Below, piece by piece: positions 11,810 through 22,750 of a stretch of DNA of 64,000 nucleotides. This DNA comes from Panicum virgatum. Lineage: Eukaryota; Streptophyta; Magnoliopsida; Poales; Poaceae. The stretch spans positions 15,821,033 through 15,885,032 of the forward strand of contig NC_053153.1 of assembly GCF_016808335.1 (NCBI RefSeq), read 5' to 3'. Under the pieces are notes generated by a model that saw only the letters and a program-made list of their open reading frames with translations, had not been told where the DNA came from and did no database searches. Position numbers and translations under genes: made by a program. Every line of letters begins with the position of its first letter. Position 1 is the stretch's first letter.

Positions 11810-14800
11810 TCAACAGAAGAAACCGAAACGGGCGGCGCCGATTTGGCTGCTGGCTCTGCAGAAGGCTCGACCGGTCTGACCGGTCAGCTGCAGTGGTCCG
11901 ACCGGTCTGGCTGGTTGATCAGCTGTCTTGGCCTTCCAAACCTTGCTCTGAGGGAACATGGGCCTGTATATGTTGAAGTCCTCATCCATCTTCTTCTCTT
12001 TCTCCTGCTCCTTCTTTTCTTTGTTGCGAAGGCGCTGCAATTTCCTCTTTTGTGTATGAGTTAAACCCGAGGGGCTCCACCTAGGCTGATGGTACTTGTC
12101 CACCGCGCTCTTGCTGCTACCGCCCTCATGATCATTGGCTATGACCGGCTTTTGCGAAGGAACGTCAACCGATGTATCTATATCCATCGGTTTCTTGCCC
12201 GTATCCTTTATGGGTACCTTGATTTCACCGATTTGAGCCACAACATCGGCTTTAAGCTTCTCTGGGTCGGCCACAGGCTTCTGCTCCCCTTTCTTCTCCT
12301 TGACGCGATACTCGAACCTCGGAACAAGAGCTTGGCCCGGCCTCTGATGAGACCGGTTTGACCGGTCGGAGGTGACCGGTCTGATCGGTGCAGCCTGCTA
12401 CACTTGACCAGATTGGCGTGGTCCCAATTGGTCATGTACTGGTACTCTGGAGCTTTCCCCTTGATAATGTGGATTATAAGGCATCGGAAAACACTGCATC
12501 CATATCCCTTCATGCTCCCACACCGGATTTGTTGCATTTGACGCCGGTGGCATCCATGGCATGGTAGCATACATTTTCTGAGGAGGATACAATGTGACAA
12601 CATCACATCTGCGCCTGCTGAACTCCCTCCTCAGGGATGCTGGACGATCTTGGCTCGGTGGTGATCGCAGTCTCTTTTTTAGCAGCCGATCGTTTTGAAC
12701 GGCCTTTGTGTACTTGTTCAACAACTGGTTGAAGGTGGGCTTCTGATTAGTAGCTCTTCCCTGCACCTTCACCTCATTGGTCTTCCAAGTACCCACTTTC
12801 GGACATTTTGGCTTGAAAGTCCGGGGACGGTCACCAGGGCGGTCAGACCGGCTGGAAGAACCAGTCTGACCGGTCGGACCGGTCTGACCGATCGGAGACA
12901 CCGGTCTGACCGGTTGTGCCTGATCAGTAGACCGATTTTCTGGTGGAGAGCTTCCTTGCCCCCTCCCGAGTATGGGATTTCTGACAATGATCTTCAAAGT
13001 ATTCTTGCCATCATCAGTCTTCTCTTTGATAACTTCCCGGGCAAGGATCTTGTCACTTGTATTCATCGGTCTTGGATCACCGATGACAACATGCTCCCCC
13101 TTAGCTCCTTCGACTTGCTCCGGCCGAATGAGCACCTTTGGATTGTTCAATTCCAGCGTATAGACAGGGAAATGAACTTTGTCAATTTGTATCTCAGAAA
13201 GTACCAATCGTCCTTCATTAATGGCCGATTGTACCTGTCGACGAAAAACATTACAATCAGTAGTAACATGAGATGTAGAGTTATGCCACTTACAATATGC
13301 ATGTCATTTAAGTTCGTCGGGAGATGGAATAGCATGTGACAATCGGATGTTACCATTCTTAAGAAATTCATCAAAAATCCGATCACACTTAGAAACATCA
13401 AAAGTAAATTTCAGCTCCTCTTGCCGATTCTTTTGAATCGGCTTGAGAGACGGAACCGAACCGGGTTTGGTCTTTGATGGCCAAACAAATTCAGCGGCAT
13501 ATACTTCCTTACTATCATTGTCCGAACTATCCGAATCATGATCAAGAACATGTGTGTTAGACCGATGAGGCTTGAAAGTATCTTTAGAATTTTTGTACTT
13601 AAATTCGGTGCCAATAGCTCGCATTTGCAAATGATTAATTGTAATGTAATCAAAACCTTCAAGTTTCTCCTTCAAATAAGAACGCAAGCCATTAAACGCT
13701 AAATCTGCCAAATCCTTTTCCGAAAGAGATGAATTAAAACACCGATTTTTTAAAGCTTTAAATCTTTGGAAGTAATCCAAAACCGATTCATCTCGGTTTT
13801 GTTTAATCGACGTCAAATCTAATAATCGAATTTCGGCTTCCCCACTATAGAAGTGATCATGAAATTTGCGCTCTAATTGATTCTAATTTAAAATAGATCC
13901 CGGCGCAAGTGAGGAAAACCAAGAGAAAGCGGTTCCAGTCAAAGACAAAGAAAACAAACGAACCCGCAAAGCATCATTAAGACTCGCTTCTCCCAATTGC
14001 AAGACATATTGGCTAACATGCTCCCAAGTCGTGCGAGAATCTTCACCATTGAATTTGACAAACTCGGGAACGCGCCAACCAGCAGGATATGAAATAAAAT
14101 CAAACTCAGGAGGATGTGGCTTTTGATATAAACGCGACCCACTCATATCAATCCCGAGTTTAGATTTAAGTACACCGGCCAAATCTTCTTTAAATCTATT
14201 AAAATCGGCCTGATAACCACCATTGGCCGGAGTATACGAAGAGGATGAAACACGTTGAATGGTAGGACCAGAGTAAGCCACGTTAGTGTTAGGAATCGGT
14301 CCTCGATGAGGTCCAGATCCTTGCTGTGACGTAACATGGGGCCCTGTATACATCACCATCTCATTAGTTCGGCTATGGACAGCCGGACTAGGGTTGGACG
14401 TGTGCGGCACAGAGGGCACTGGCTGCTGTTCCGTCAGACCGGTCTGACCGGTCACATAACCGGTCTGACCGCCAGCACCGGTCTTATCGGTCGAGGAGAC
14501 CGGTGGGACCGGTGGCGCATGGACAGTAGATGGCAACGGCGAGTTCGGCGGCATCCCATAGAATTGATCTTGGGTAAAAGACGTGCCAGCCGAATCTGCT
14601 TCTGTAAATTAAGCGTCACTCTCGACAGTTTTACCCTTTTTAAGCACTGTTATTTCATCATTAAGCCCAGCAAGAGCCTCTCCCGCAGCTACTTGCGCAA
14701 CAGATATTTTCGAATCTACCATGAGAGAGAATTGTTTAATTAATTCAGAGGGATCATTAGGAAGTACCTCGACCTTGTCTTGGTTTAACTTGAATGATGG

Positions 14801-14977
14801 CATCACGAACTCCCCGACCCTCTTGAATAGGCCTCCTCGCTCCTTCTTGAATCCCTGAAGAAACTGCTCCTTCAGGTGCTCTTCAGCGATGAGGTAAGCC
14901 TTGCGCTCCTCTTCAGTGAGCTCCTCCATGGTTGCCTTGATGACATTGTCGTTGTGGATTTCACCATGAGTACCCAT
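11810..14977 (-). pseudogene. gypsy Gag region, several broken frames
   Basis: The first piece, 14977-14609, begins MGTHGEIHNDNV and is followed by 14554-13883, with PHPPEFDFISYPAGWRVPEFVKFNGEDSRTTWEHV as the capsid-type core (shown here as PHPPEFDF, WRVPEFVKFNGED, TTWEHV). It continues in 13816-13304 (ESVLDYFQRFKALKNRC), 13207-12398 and 12274-11810. Stops and shifts separate the pieces. Low-complexity linkers made of the GACCGGTC motif translate as RSDRPVRPV or TGQTG and are inserted in more than one frame. Confidence 0.8.
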
Positions 14978-15027
14978 CTTCTCGGAGAATCTAGATTAGA
15001 TCGGTTTTAAAACCAGATTAATCTGAT

Positions 15028-15045
15028 TCCCCAGCGGAGTCGCCA
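15028..15045 (-). promoter_or_regulatory. primer binding site of the gypsy element
   Basis: Minus-strand TGGCGACTCCGCTGGGGA lies 7 nt inside the 5' LTR and begins with the TGG expected opposite a tRNA CCA end. I do not assign the tRNA. Confidence 0.7.
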
Positions 15046-15052
15046 AAAAGTG

Positions 15053-15569
15053 TGTTGACACAGATTTGCGCCAACACACTCGAATGCGCTAGAACGCACG
15101 ACAATCATCAAAACGATCAACACAGCGAAAACCCTGAGCTGACCGGTTTCGCCGACCGGTCTGACTGGTACAACCAGGGAACTCGCGAAGACCTAGAACA
15201 GCGAGCTCGGGAGGGACCCCGTCGGAGCTCGTGATCATAGGGTTGCGCTGAGGTCGGCAGGCCACTCAGAACGTCTTCAAACGCTGCCGGGACGAAAGAA
15301 GAAAGCAATCTAGGGTTGGAAAAGGCTAGGGTTTGAGAGATAAAAGTAATGCGATTTTTTGTATTGATTCGATAGGGAATTAACTCAATCGGCCTTAGCC
15401 TTTATATTTATAGGCCGGGAAGACGTACCCCTTCACGAGTAGGATTACATGAGGACTCTTTACAAAAACCCTAATTCTACTCGGACTGTACAGACCAGAC
15501 CGGTCTGACCGGTCGGCCCGACCGGTCAGACTGGTCGACCTGAGCAGGTGCCAAATTTGGCTGTCAACA
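15053..15569 (-). repeat. 5' LTR of the gypsy element (517 bp)
   Basis: Matches 6801-7327 over its full length with scattered substitutions and one 10 bp deletion inside the GACCGGTC cluster. A TATA-like box lies at about 15409-15398 on the element strand. Confidence 0.92.
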
Positions 15570-15574
15570 AATGG

Positions 15575-16113
15575 CATCAGCATAGACTGATGCAAACTTC
15601 CCGACTTCATTCTTAATAGTGTCCCAGCGGCACTGTAGAGACCGTTCACTCCTTTCTGGGTTTCTTCCCCTCTTCAAGTCGTATCTATCCATAATTCTAT
15701 CCCACATACGACCTTTTTTTTTGTCCAGTACTTGTAATTGGGTCATTGCTTATTTCAAGCCATGATTTCACAAGGTATTCATCTTCTTCTGGGTTGAAGT
15801 TGGCCAACTTGATACGACTGACGCATTTCTTTGTGCTCTTTCGTTTTCCTGTATGCTCGGGGGAGAGCTCTGGTTCCTCCTCATCTACTTCCAAAGATGG
15901 CTCTGCGTTTTCAGCCGGAGGATACACTTGTTGCCCACTGCCACCTGGCCGCCCCATTGCGACATAGGGTGGAACCAGCTGCCTACCTTGGGGGAACCAG
16001 GATGGAGGAGCTTGGTACACGTACATGTACGGGTTGCAGGCACCCGGGTTGGGAGGAATGTTGCCACCAGGAAAACCTCCCTGTGACCCATCATTGGATT
16101 GGTTAGGGTCCAT
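15575..16113 (-). pseudogene. SANT/Myb-like gene (PIF/Harbinger ORF1 type), split by gypsy element
   Basis: On the minus strand a splice acceptor TTTCAG|G at 16115 precedes ATG 16113. The protein starts MDPNQSNDGSQGGF, is Pro/Gly-rich, then acidic, then has the trihelix/SANT-like core NFNPEEDEYLVKSWLEIS, GRMWDRIMDRYD, RSLQCRWDTIKNEV, FASVYADAI. This pattern fits the ORF1/NAM-associated proteins of grass PIF/Harbinger elements and their host-like relatives. An A run at 15714-15722 causes a one-base frame shift. The exon is cut after ADAI by the gypsy element and resumes at 6800. An untranslated exon may end at 16575 (CTCAG|GTATC). Confidence 0.72.
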
Positions 16114-17547
16114 CCTGAAATCACAGTCGAAAGACATATATCAGTGATCATTTAAATTCAATCTTGCATATTCTGGCATAATTGCACATAAGGCATATAC
16201 TTGCTTCATTGTAAACATGGTGACATTTGGGTTAAGTTTCCTTTGTGTTGGACCTGCAACTAAATTGCTTACACTATTCTGAACAACTATAACATAAGAC
16301 TAAACATTTGGGTTGACAGTAAACAAGTTCAGTTCAGCGTCCTCAATAATTTGATATTGCAATGGAAGTACTACATCATACTGAACTAAATTGCATCCAT
16401 CTTCAGTTAGTTTCAAACAGCAACTGGTGATTGAAATTGCATTGCTTTCTACTCACTGCAGATAGTATCTTAAAAGCAAATGCTAAACAATATGTACAAG
16501 TAACAAATTGCATTGCTTTATACTCAAATGCTGATAGTGCATATTGGCCAACACAGGGCTACAAAGGGAGATACCTGAGTTTTCTAGGACGCCAGCTCGA
16601 GCGCCCGGTCGAGCTCTCCTCTGATGTGGCCGCCCGAACTGGTGAACTCCACCGCCGCCGCCGCTTCCGCCCACGGCGCGACACGCTCCCCTTCCCCAGG
16701 ATGGCCTCGCGGCGCTGGACGCCCGCGCGTGCGGGCTACGACGAGAGGGCTCCGAGTTGGGGTTCCGGGAGGCGGCCCACCCCCGCGCGGATCCGGTCTT
16801 CCCTGGACCGGATCCGGCGCGGACACCAGTGGATCCGCCGCGGCAGGCCGTGATTTCCCGGCGGCGGCGCACTTCCTCAACCCACGACCGGCGCCGGTGC
16901 AAGGATAGGGCAGCGGCGGCGATTCACTTCACATCTGGCCGAGGCGGGCCCTCCCCCGCGCTAATCCGCTCCTCCGCGCAGTGCCCGGCCTCGATTCGGC
17001 CACGGTAACCGCCGGAGGCTGGGACGGCGGCGGATCAGGCGCGACAGGACTCGATCCGGTGAGACAACTCGGCGGAGGCGCGGATCCGGCGCTTGCAACC
17101 TCGATTGCACGAAGGTAGACGGTGCCGGCACTCCTCTTCCTCGACCTCGAGCCCGCGGCGGCAGCGCCTTGCGCTTGCGGAAGTTGCGGGGCCAGGCCGT
17201 CAAAGGTGGACGAGGGGGTGGGGGGTGTGGGGGCGGGGGGGGGGGGGGGCAGGAAGGGCCGCACGTGGGCGCGGGGGTTGTGGGGGGGGGGGGGCAGGGG
17301 CTCAGACGGTTGGGGACGACGGACGCGAGGAGGAGATACAGAGTCACTGGACGCGCGCTGGGAGTACAGAGCGGAGGATGAAACTGAATCTTACCGCGCG
17401 GGATAGAGAGCCCCGCTGCGGACTTTTTCTCTGTAAAATCACACTGCAAATCACGTAGCGTTTCGTTTATAGAGCCCAGTGCGGGCAGCCTAAGGCCCGG
17501 TATGTCTTCCTCAGATCCGTCATCGATATACACATACGAATATACGG
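16114..17547 (-). other. intron and GC-rich 5' region of the split SANT-like gene
   Basis: 16114-16574 has a matching donor (CTCAG|GTATC, 16575/16574) and acceptor and is probably a 5' UTR intron. 16576-17450 is strongly GC-rich with G and C runs (17217-17295), typical of a grass promoter and first exon. Several long frames occur here on both strands but none shows a domain, so I call none of them. Confidence 0.45.
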
Positions 17548-17861
17548 GTCTTGTTTGGTTGCAAGTAGTGCAAGTAGCGTTACGAGACAATCTTGCATGC
17601 ATGAATTATTAAACGAAGTTTATTTGCAAAATCTTTTTATGGATGTGTGTATTTTTTCGTGACGAATCTAATAACGATAATTAATCGATGATTGGCTACA
17701 GTAACCAACTTCTAATCATGCGGTCAAATGCCTTATTATATCCGTCTCACGAAGTACCATAGGGGTTGTGCACTTAATTTTGTAAACTACTTTTATTTTG
17801 TATCCTTAATTATTGATTAAAATTTGTTATAGTAGCTTGCGCTACTCCAACCAAACAGGAC
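17548..17861. mobile_element. MITE, GTCTTGTTTGGTTG ends (copy A)
   Basis: Ends GTCTTGTTTGGTTG and CAACCAAACAGGAC are inverted repeats with one mismatch. The interior contains TTTTTCGTGACGAATCTAA and GCTACAGTAACCA, shared with copy B at 18226-18530. Target duplication not resolved. Confidence 0.75.
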
Positions 17862-17904
17862 GTGCGCAAAACAAATACTACCACTGCAAACAGTATCACT
17901 GATG

Positions 17905-18107
17905 AGAGCAAGGATAATGGTCCTCGCTCGCTGCCGGCTGGGAGACGCCGGATCAGCGGTGGACTCCACATGCATTTAGTGCACGTCAGTGAGAGTGCCG
18001 TACGATTCAGCCGGCTGCGAGCGGACGGATAGTGAGACGCCCGCTTGGCTCTCTCTCCTCTTCCACGCAGGATCCAGCCGGCTCTGCCGGTCCATAATAC
18101 TTGCTCT
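17905..18107. mobile_element. MITE, AGAGCAAG ends (copy A)
   Basis: Terminal inverted repeats AGAGCAAGGATAATGG and CCATAATACTTGCTCT match with two differences, and the interior has CCGGCTG and CAGCCGG pairs. A second member of the family lies at 41507-41749. Confidence 0.72.
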
Positions 18108-18225
18108 GAGGGCACGACGGACAAATAAAACCTGACAGGTGGAAGCGACACCTGCCACGCCTCGTTCCACGTTTACAGCGCCAAAGAAAATAATGATAAT
18201 CACCCCGGTACGGATATGCACCATG

Positions 18226-18530
18226 GTCTTGTTTGAAATACTATCGTGTTTTTTAGTCTCCACATGAAAAACTAAATGAAGTCTATTTGTAATTTTTTAG
18301 AAATGAGTATAATTTTTCGTGACGAATCTAACGACGGTAATTAATTAATGATTTACTACATTGATGCTACAGTAACCATCCTCTAATCGCGCGGTCAAAG
18401 ACCTCGTTAGATTCTTCAGGATCACTAGCGCAGTGGTTCTAAAGTTGGTTTTGTAAACTGGCTTTGTTTGATACCATAATTAACAGTCAAATTATCACTA
18501 TTCACTAGCACGTTGCAAACCAAACGGAGT
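18226..18530. mobile_element. MITE, GTCTTGTTTG ends (copy B)
   Basis: Shares TTTTTCGTGACGAATCTAA, TGCTACAGTAACCA and CGCGGTCAAA with copy A (17548-17861) in the same order and spacing. The right end CAAACGGAGTC has diverged, so the boundary is approximate. Confidence 0.65.
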
Positions 18531-18539
18531 CCCTATATA

Positions 18540-18630
18540 CTCCCTCCGGATTCTTTTGTAAGATGTATTTTTATTGTCTATTTTGACCAATATGAAGTCT
18601 TTCAGAAGCTAAAATATTTCAAAGTTGTAG
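18540..18630. mobile_element. Stowaway-type MITE fragment
   Basis: Starts ACTCCCTCCGGATTCTTTTG followed by TTTTGACCAATATGAAGTC, typical of the left part of a Stowaway MITE. No matching right end is seen. Confidence 0.45.
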
Positions 18631-18885
18631 CCGTGCAGGGTCTATTTATTATTCTTTAGTGTAAGCATACAGTGGTAGCAGTATTCTATTGCCAGCTAGC
18701 CAAACAGATAGCAGAGTTTTACTATTCCCAGAGCACGTCAGTCCAGTCCTTATCCAACGATTTCTGCAGCCCAATTAGAAAATCGGAGGTATGGAGTCTC
18801 CATTCTTCGGTAGAGGAAAAAAAGAGAAATACTAAAAGCCTAAAAGGTATAGGAAAAAGTAAAACATCCAACCATCTATTTTATA

Positions 18886-19134
18886 TTCCCTCCGTTTCAA
18901 ATTATAAGTCATTCCAAGAATCTTGGAGAGTTAAAAAATTTCAAGTCTGACCAAATTTATATAACAAAATAATAACATTTATGACAACAATTAAGTATCA
19001 TTAGATTCCTTGTTAGCTATATTTTCATAATATATCTATTTGATGTCATAAATTTTTGTGTTTCTCTCTATAATTTTGGTCAAATTTTGAGATGGTTTAA
19101 CTCTTCAAAATTCTTGAAATGACTTATAAGGGAG
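18886..19134. mobile_element. Stowaway MITE with TA duplication
   Basis: Ends TTCCCTCCGTTTCAAATTAT and GACTTATAAGGGAG with inner pairs TTCCAAGAATCTTG and AAATTCTTGAAATGAC. Flanked by TA on both sides (18884-18885 and 19135-19136), as expected for Tc1/mariner insertion. Confidence 0.85.
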
Positions 19135-19269
19135 TATTTTATAGCCTGACAACGGTAGCCACCACTGAATCTAGCAAACAAGTAGTAAGTCATCCATCCT
19201 ATAAGGGAACGATTAAACATCGCTACGCCCACCCAAACTGCCGTCCCCCACTGAGATGCTTGGGACCGA

Positions 19270-20910
19270 ATGCACCAACAAAATTGTACCCCAAAACTCG
19301 CCACAGTTCAAAACAAAAGATCTGGATCATCCAAACCCCATCAAACGGACCGGAACGCTAGGCTTCAACGCGTTGAAGCGGACGGACAGCCCAACCCGCG
19401 CGCGGCGCGCCAGGTCCTCTTCCCCGCGCCCCGCGTTCGAAACTTTCTCCGAGCACCATCCGACTGCGCCGCGGCCTCCAGCTCCCCCGCAGCCGCGTCC
19501 GGTACTGGGCGGGTCCGTGGCCGCCGCCGGCCGCCGGCCTGCCTGCTGCGCCGCCTCGGGCCGAAGCCCCCTCCTGCGCCGCCCAGCTGTGCCGAAGTTG
19601 GCCGGCCCTATTCCTCCCTCCCTCCCTCCGCTTTCTCCCTCAGCCAGGAAACCTAGGTCGTCTCCTCCACCTCCGTTTTGGGAGTCCGGAGGCTACTGGG
19701 TCCGGATCCGCCCTCTCCCTCGCCGGATCTACGCCTCCCTTAGCCAGATCTACGTTCCTTCGCCTGGGCGACATGGAGCCGCCCTCCTCTTTCCGGCGGC
19801 GCTGGCGCAGCCTCCTCTACCGGGACTCGCGCGCGTGGAGGCGCTGGCCGGGCACGCCGTAGGCCGCCGTTGCCTCTGTGCCGCGCTCGTGGACGCGCTG
19901 GCCGGGGACGCGGCAGGCCAGTGTTGCTTCTGTGCCGCGCGGAGGTGCTGGCCGACCGGCCGTGGCTGTGGCCGCGGTGGCCGGTGCTCCAGCTTGCTTC
20001 TCTCACTTCCCGCTTCTTTTTTCTCCATTCTATTTCAGATCCGGTAGTGTGGAACTATAAACGGCACAGAGGGACGAGCTTTGTGGCGGCGGTTGCTCTG
20101 GTGAGGGAGCTCTGCGGCAAGCCACGCGGAGTGGCGGCCACGGCATGCTCACCCACGTCGAGGTTTCTCATGCTGATTTTGCATAATTTCTTACCATCTA
20201 GGAGCAAGATTGCTTCTGCAACATTAGCTATGAAGTTAATGTTTTGGCAAGAGGATCAACAGAAGGATGCGGTAAGCTTTCTATTTCTATGGAATAATGT
20301 CGTGTGGTGTGTTGCTTTTTTTAACATTAGCTTTTTTTAATCATGTGGTGTGTTGCTTTGGGTTCCTACCTGCTGCTTGTTTGATGAAAAGTCTAGGCAA
20401 ACAATGTTACACCGAAATAGAAGTTGCTATTGCTTTTACTTGATGGACTTTGATTATTCTTGTTCCACTGTTAGAGTTTTGCCGAGGATGCAAAAATTAT
20501 GCCAATTGGTTTTAGTTCTTATGAACAATTAGTTTGTTGTTGTGCAATACTTTCTTATTTGTGCTTGCATTTTCAAGCCTAGAATAAAACTTGGTGACCT
20601 ATTACTACTTACTTTGCTAATTGTGCTTGCAATCATATTGTTATTTTCGTATTGTGTAAAATTTTGTTTATTTTGGCACACGCATTTTGTTGTGTAAACC
20701 TTGAGCCTGATGGTTCCATGCAGATCCTTGCCCTACGGTATGTAGAAGGCAAGAAAGCCAGAGATATTCTGGAAGTTTATTTAATCGATGAAAATAGACA
20801 TCATCTGACAGAGCCATTTATGGATATGTCTTCCCTAATTGCCTTGTATGAGATCCCTACCCCTAAAGGATCGATGCAAATTTATGGATATCTCTTCCCT
20901 AACTTGTGAG
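19270..20910 (+). pseudogene. unrecognised gene remnant with exon-like blocks
   Basis: 19370-20050 is GC-rich like a grass first exon. 20202-20269, bounded by TAG acceptor and GCG|GTAAGC donor, reads SKIASATLAMKLMFWQED. After CAG at about 20723, 20724-20910 reads on in the same frame (ILALRYVEGKKARDILEVYL) to a stop at 20908-20910. The last part contains a repeated phrase (FMDMSSLI and QIYGYLFP are encoded by near-identical DNA). I do not recognise the protein. It may be a truncated host gene or a fragment carried by a Helitron ending at 24413. Confidence 0.35.
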
Positions 20911-21087
20911 CACGCGCACACTACAAATTTTAAATTTCTGCAACTCAAACTAGCATCAGTAAGGTAGATTCAGCTCATAAAGCCAGTGTACCATATAACT
21001 CTGGACAACTTAATGCTTCAGTTGCTAAAGATAGCACTTGCACCAAGTTTAATTTGGAGGATGCAAAGCATGCATTCGGAAATTGGT

Positions 21088-22750
21088 TGATCAGTTATAT
21101 CTTTTATTTTGGGTTTTTATTTTTATCGTTTACACTTAGATTAGATCAGAGTATCAGACAACATTTTGCTGTTTTGCTGGTCCAAATATAGATTTTCTAT
21201 GAGTGATCAGTTATATCTTTTATTTTGGGAAAAAGTCTACATGACCCCCTGAACTATACTGTCAGTACACTTAACACCCCAAACTCAAAAACCGGATGTT
21301 TAACCCCCTAAACTTTGGAAAACCGGACGAAACACCCCCTGAGCGGTTTTGGATGGTGGTTTTGCCACCGTGGAAGCCATGTCAGCGCCACCTAGATGCA
21401 AACGTGGCGCGGGGCCCACACGTCAGTGCCCATATCTCATCTGCTGTCTGTCGTCCCTCTCGGTGGCTCTCGTCGCCCTTTCCCGTGCCCCTAGCCGCAG
21501 GACGCCGCTCCTCCGACGCCGCTGCTTCCTACGCCGCCACCGCTCCTCGAGCTCCGCCGCGCCCGTTCCTCGAGCGAGCAGAAGCTCACTCCCGCCGCCG
21601 CCCACGCCGGCTTGGCCATAGGCGGGGGAGGGCCTCGCCGCGGCGGGGCGCGAAGCAGGGGCCGCGGCGGGCGTGCTCCACCCCGCGCGCCGGCCTGGCG
21701 TGCCTTCTCCACCTCCCCGGCGGCGTCGCCTCGGCGCAGCAGGAGGGGCGCGGGCCTCGCGGGCGGAGGGAGCAGAGGGAGAACGAGGGAGGAGGGGGGC
21801 GAGCTCCACTGCCGTCGACCTCAGAAAGAGGGGCGCGGCGCCCCGCGCGGGCGTCCACGGCGAGCTCGGCCGCCGCCCCGCGCGAGCGTCCATGGCGAGC
21901 CGTGCCGAGCTCGGCCGCCGGCCCGCGTCGTGGCCCTGCGCCGGCCGAGCTTGAGCTCCAGGAGGGTCAGCTCCATGCTTCGCCACCGAGGCCGGCGCGC
22001 GCGCGAGCTCCAGCTCCGGCGGCCGGCGTGCGAGGGAGCAGAGGGGCGAGGAGCAGAGGAAGGGCGATGCGCTCGCGGCGTAGTCGAAGCACGGGAGGGA
22101 GGGCCAGGCGGGTGGCGATGCGGACGAGGGGTTGCGCCGACACGCTGCCTCCCTCCAGCCCAAGCCAGCTCACCGCCTCGCGCCGCCCTCGGCCGGCCCG
22201 CCGCCTCACACCGGCGCCATCGGAGCTGCCCGGCGCACCGCCTCCCTCCAGCCCCGGCCAGCTCACCGCCTCACGCCGCCCCAGCTGGAGCTGCCCAACG
22301 CGCCACCTCCCTCCAGCACGGGGCCCCGGCCGGCTCACCGCCTCGCGTCGTTCCCGGCCGGCCCGCTGCCTCGCACCGCCCGAGACCGAGGTTGCGTCGG
22401 CGAGCCGCCGCCTCCATCGAAGGACAAGGCAGGAAGGGGAAAGTAGAGATGGGCACTGACGTGTGGGCCCCGTGCCACGTTTGCATCTAGGTGGTGCTGA
22501 CATGGCTTCCACGGTGGCAAAACCACCATCCAAAACCGCTCAGGGGGTGTTTCGTCCGGTTTTCCAAAGTTTAGGGGGTTAAACATCCGGTTTTTGAGTT
22601 CGGGGGGTTAAGTGTACTGACAGTATAGTTCAGGGGGTCATGTAGACTTTTTCCTTTATTTTGGGTTTTTATCTTTACGGTTTACACTTAGATCAGAGTA
22701 TCAGACAATATTTTGCTATTTTGCTGGTCCAAATATAGATTTTGTATGAG
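21088..22750. repeat. 116 bp tandem duplication, second copy split by a MULE
   Basis: 21088-21203 (from TGATCAGTTATATC to CTATGAG) is repeated from 21204. The second copy is interrupted at 21227 by the element 21228-22654 and resumes to about 22750 (TTGTATGAG). The order of events is duplication first, MULE insertion second. Confidence 0.85.
21228..22654. mobile_element. Mutator-like element with GC-rich cargo (Pack-MULE candidate)
   Basis: Terminal inverted repeats of about 215 bp start GGAAAAAGTCTACATGACCC and end in the complement. Perfect 9 bp duplications TTTATTTTG lie at 21219-21227 and 22655-22663. Between the TIRs, 21440-22440 is about 1 kb of very GC-rich sequence unlike the flanks, with long frames on both strands and an imperfect internal repeat around CTCCCTCCAGC and CAGCTCACCGCCTC (22147-22380). 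No transposase is present. GC-rich captured gene pieces are typical of grass Pack-MULEs; the donor gene cannot be named here. Confidence 0.85.

Larger units (their letters stand above)
6801..15569 (-). mobile_element. Ty3/gypsy LTR retrotransposon (Tat-like), decayed, nested in a gene
   Basis: 8.77 kb element in minus orientation. LTRs are 6801-7327 and 15053-15569 with TG...CA ends (TGTTGACA...TGTCAACA). Target duplication AATGG is perfect (6796-6800 and 15570-15574). In element order: 5' LTR, primer-binding-like TGGCGACTCCGCTGGGGA, Gag, protease, reverse transcriptase, RNase H, a second RNase H, integrase, polypurine tract AGCTGGGGGCATA, 3' LTR. Two RNase H modules in series are a hallmark of the Tat lineage. 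Many frames are broken by stops and shifts, so the copy is not autonomous. It carries dozens of GACCGGTC-type motifs in both coding and LTR sequence. Confidence 0.93.

Noticed and set aside
16961..17602. 213-codon minus-strand frame
   Set aside because: Pro/Arg-rich translation of a GC-rich promoter with G runs; no domain.
21296..22490. long frames of 387, 292 and 246 codons
   Set aside because: They overlap on both strands in GC-rich cargo, show no domain, and run through the terminal inverted repeats.
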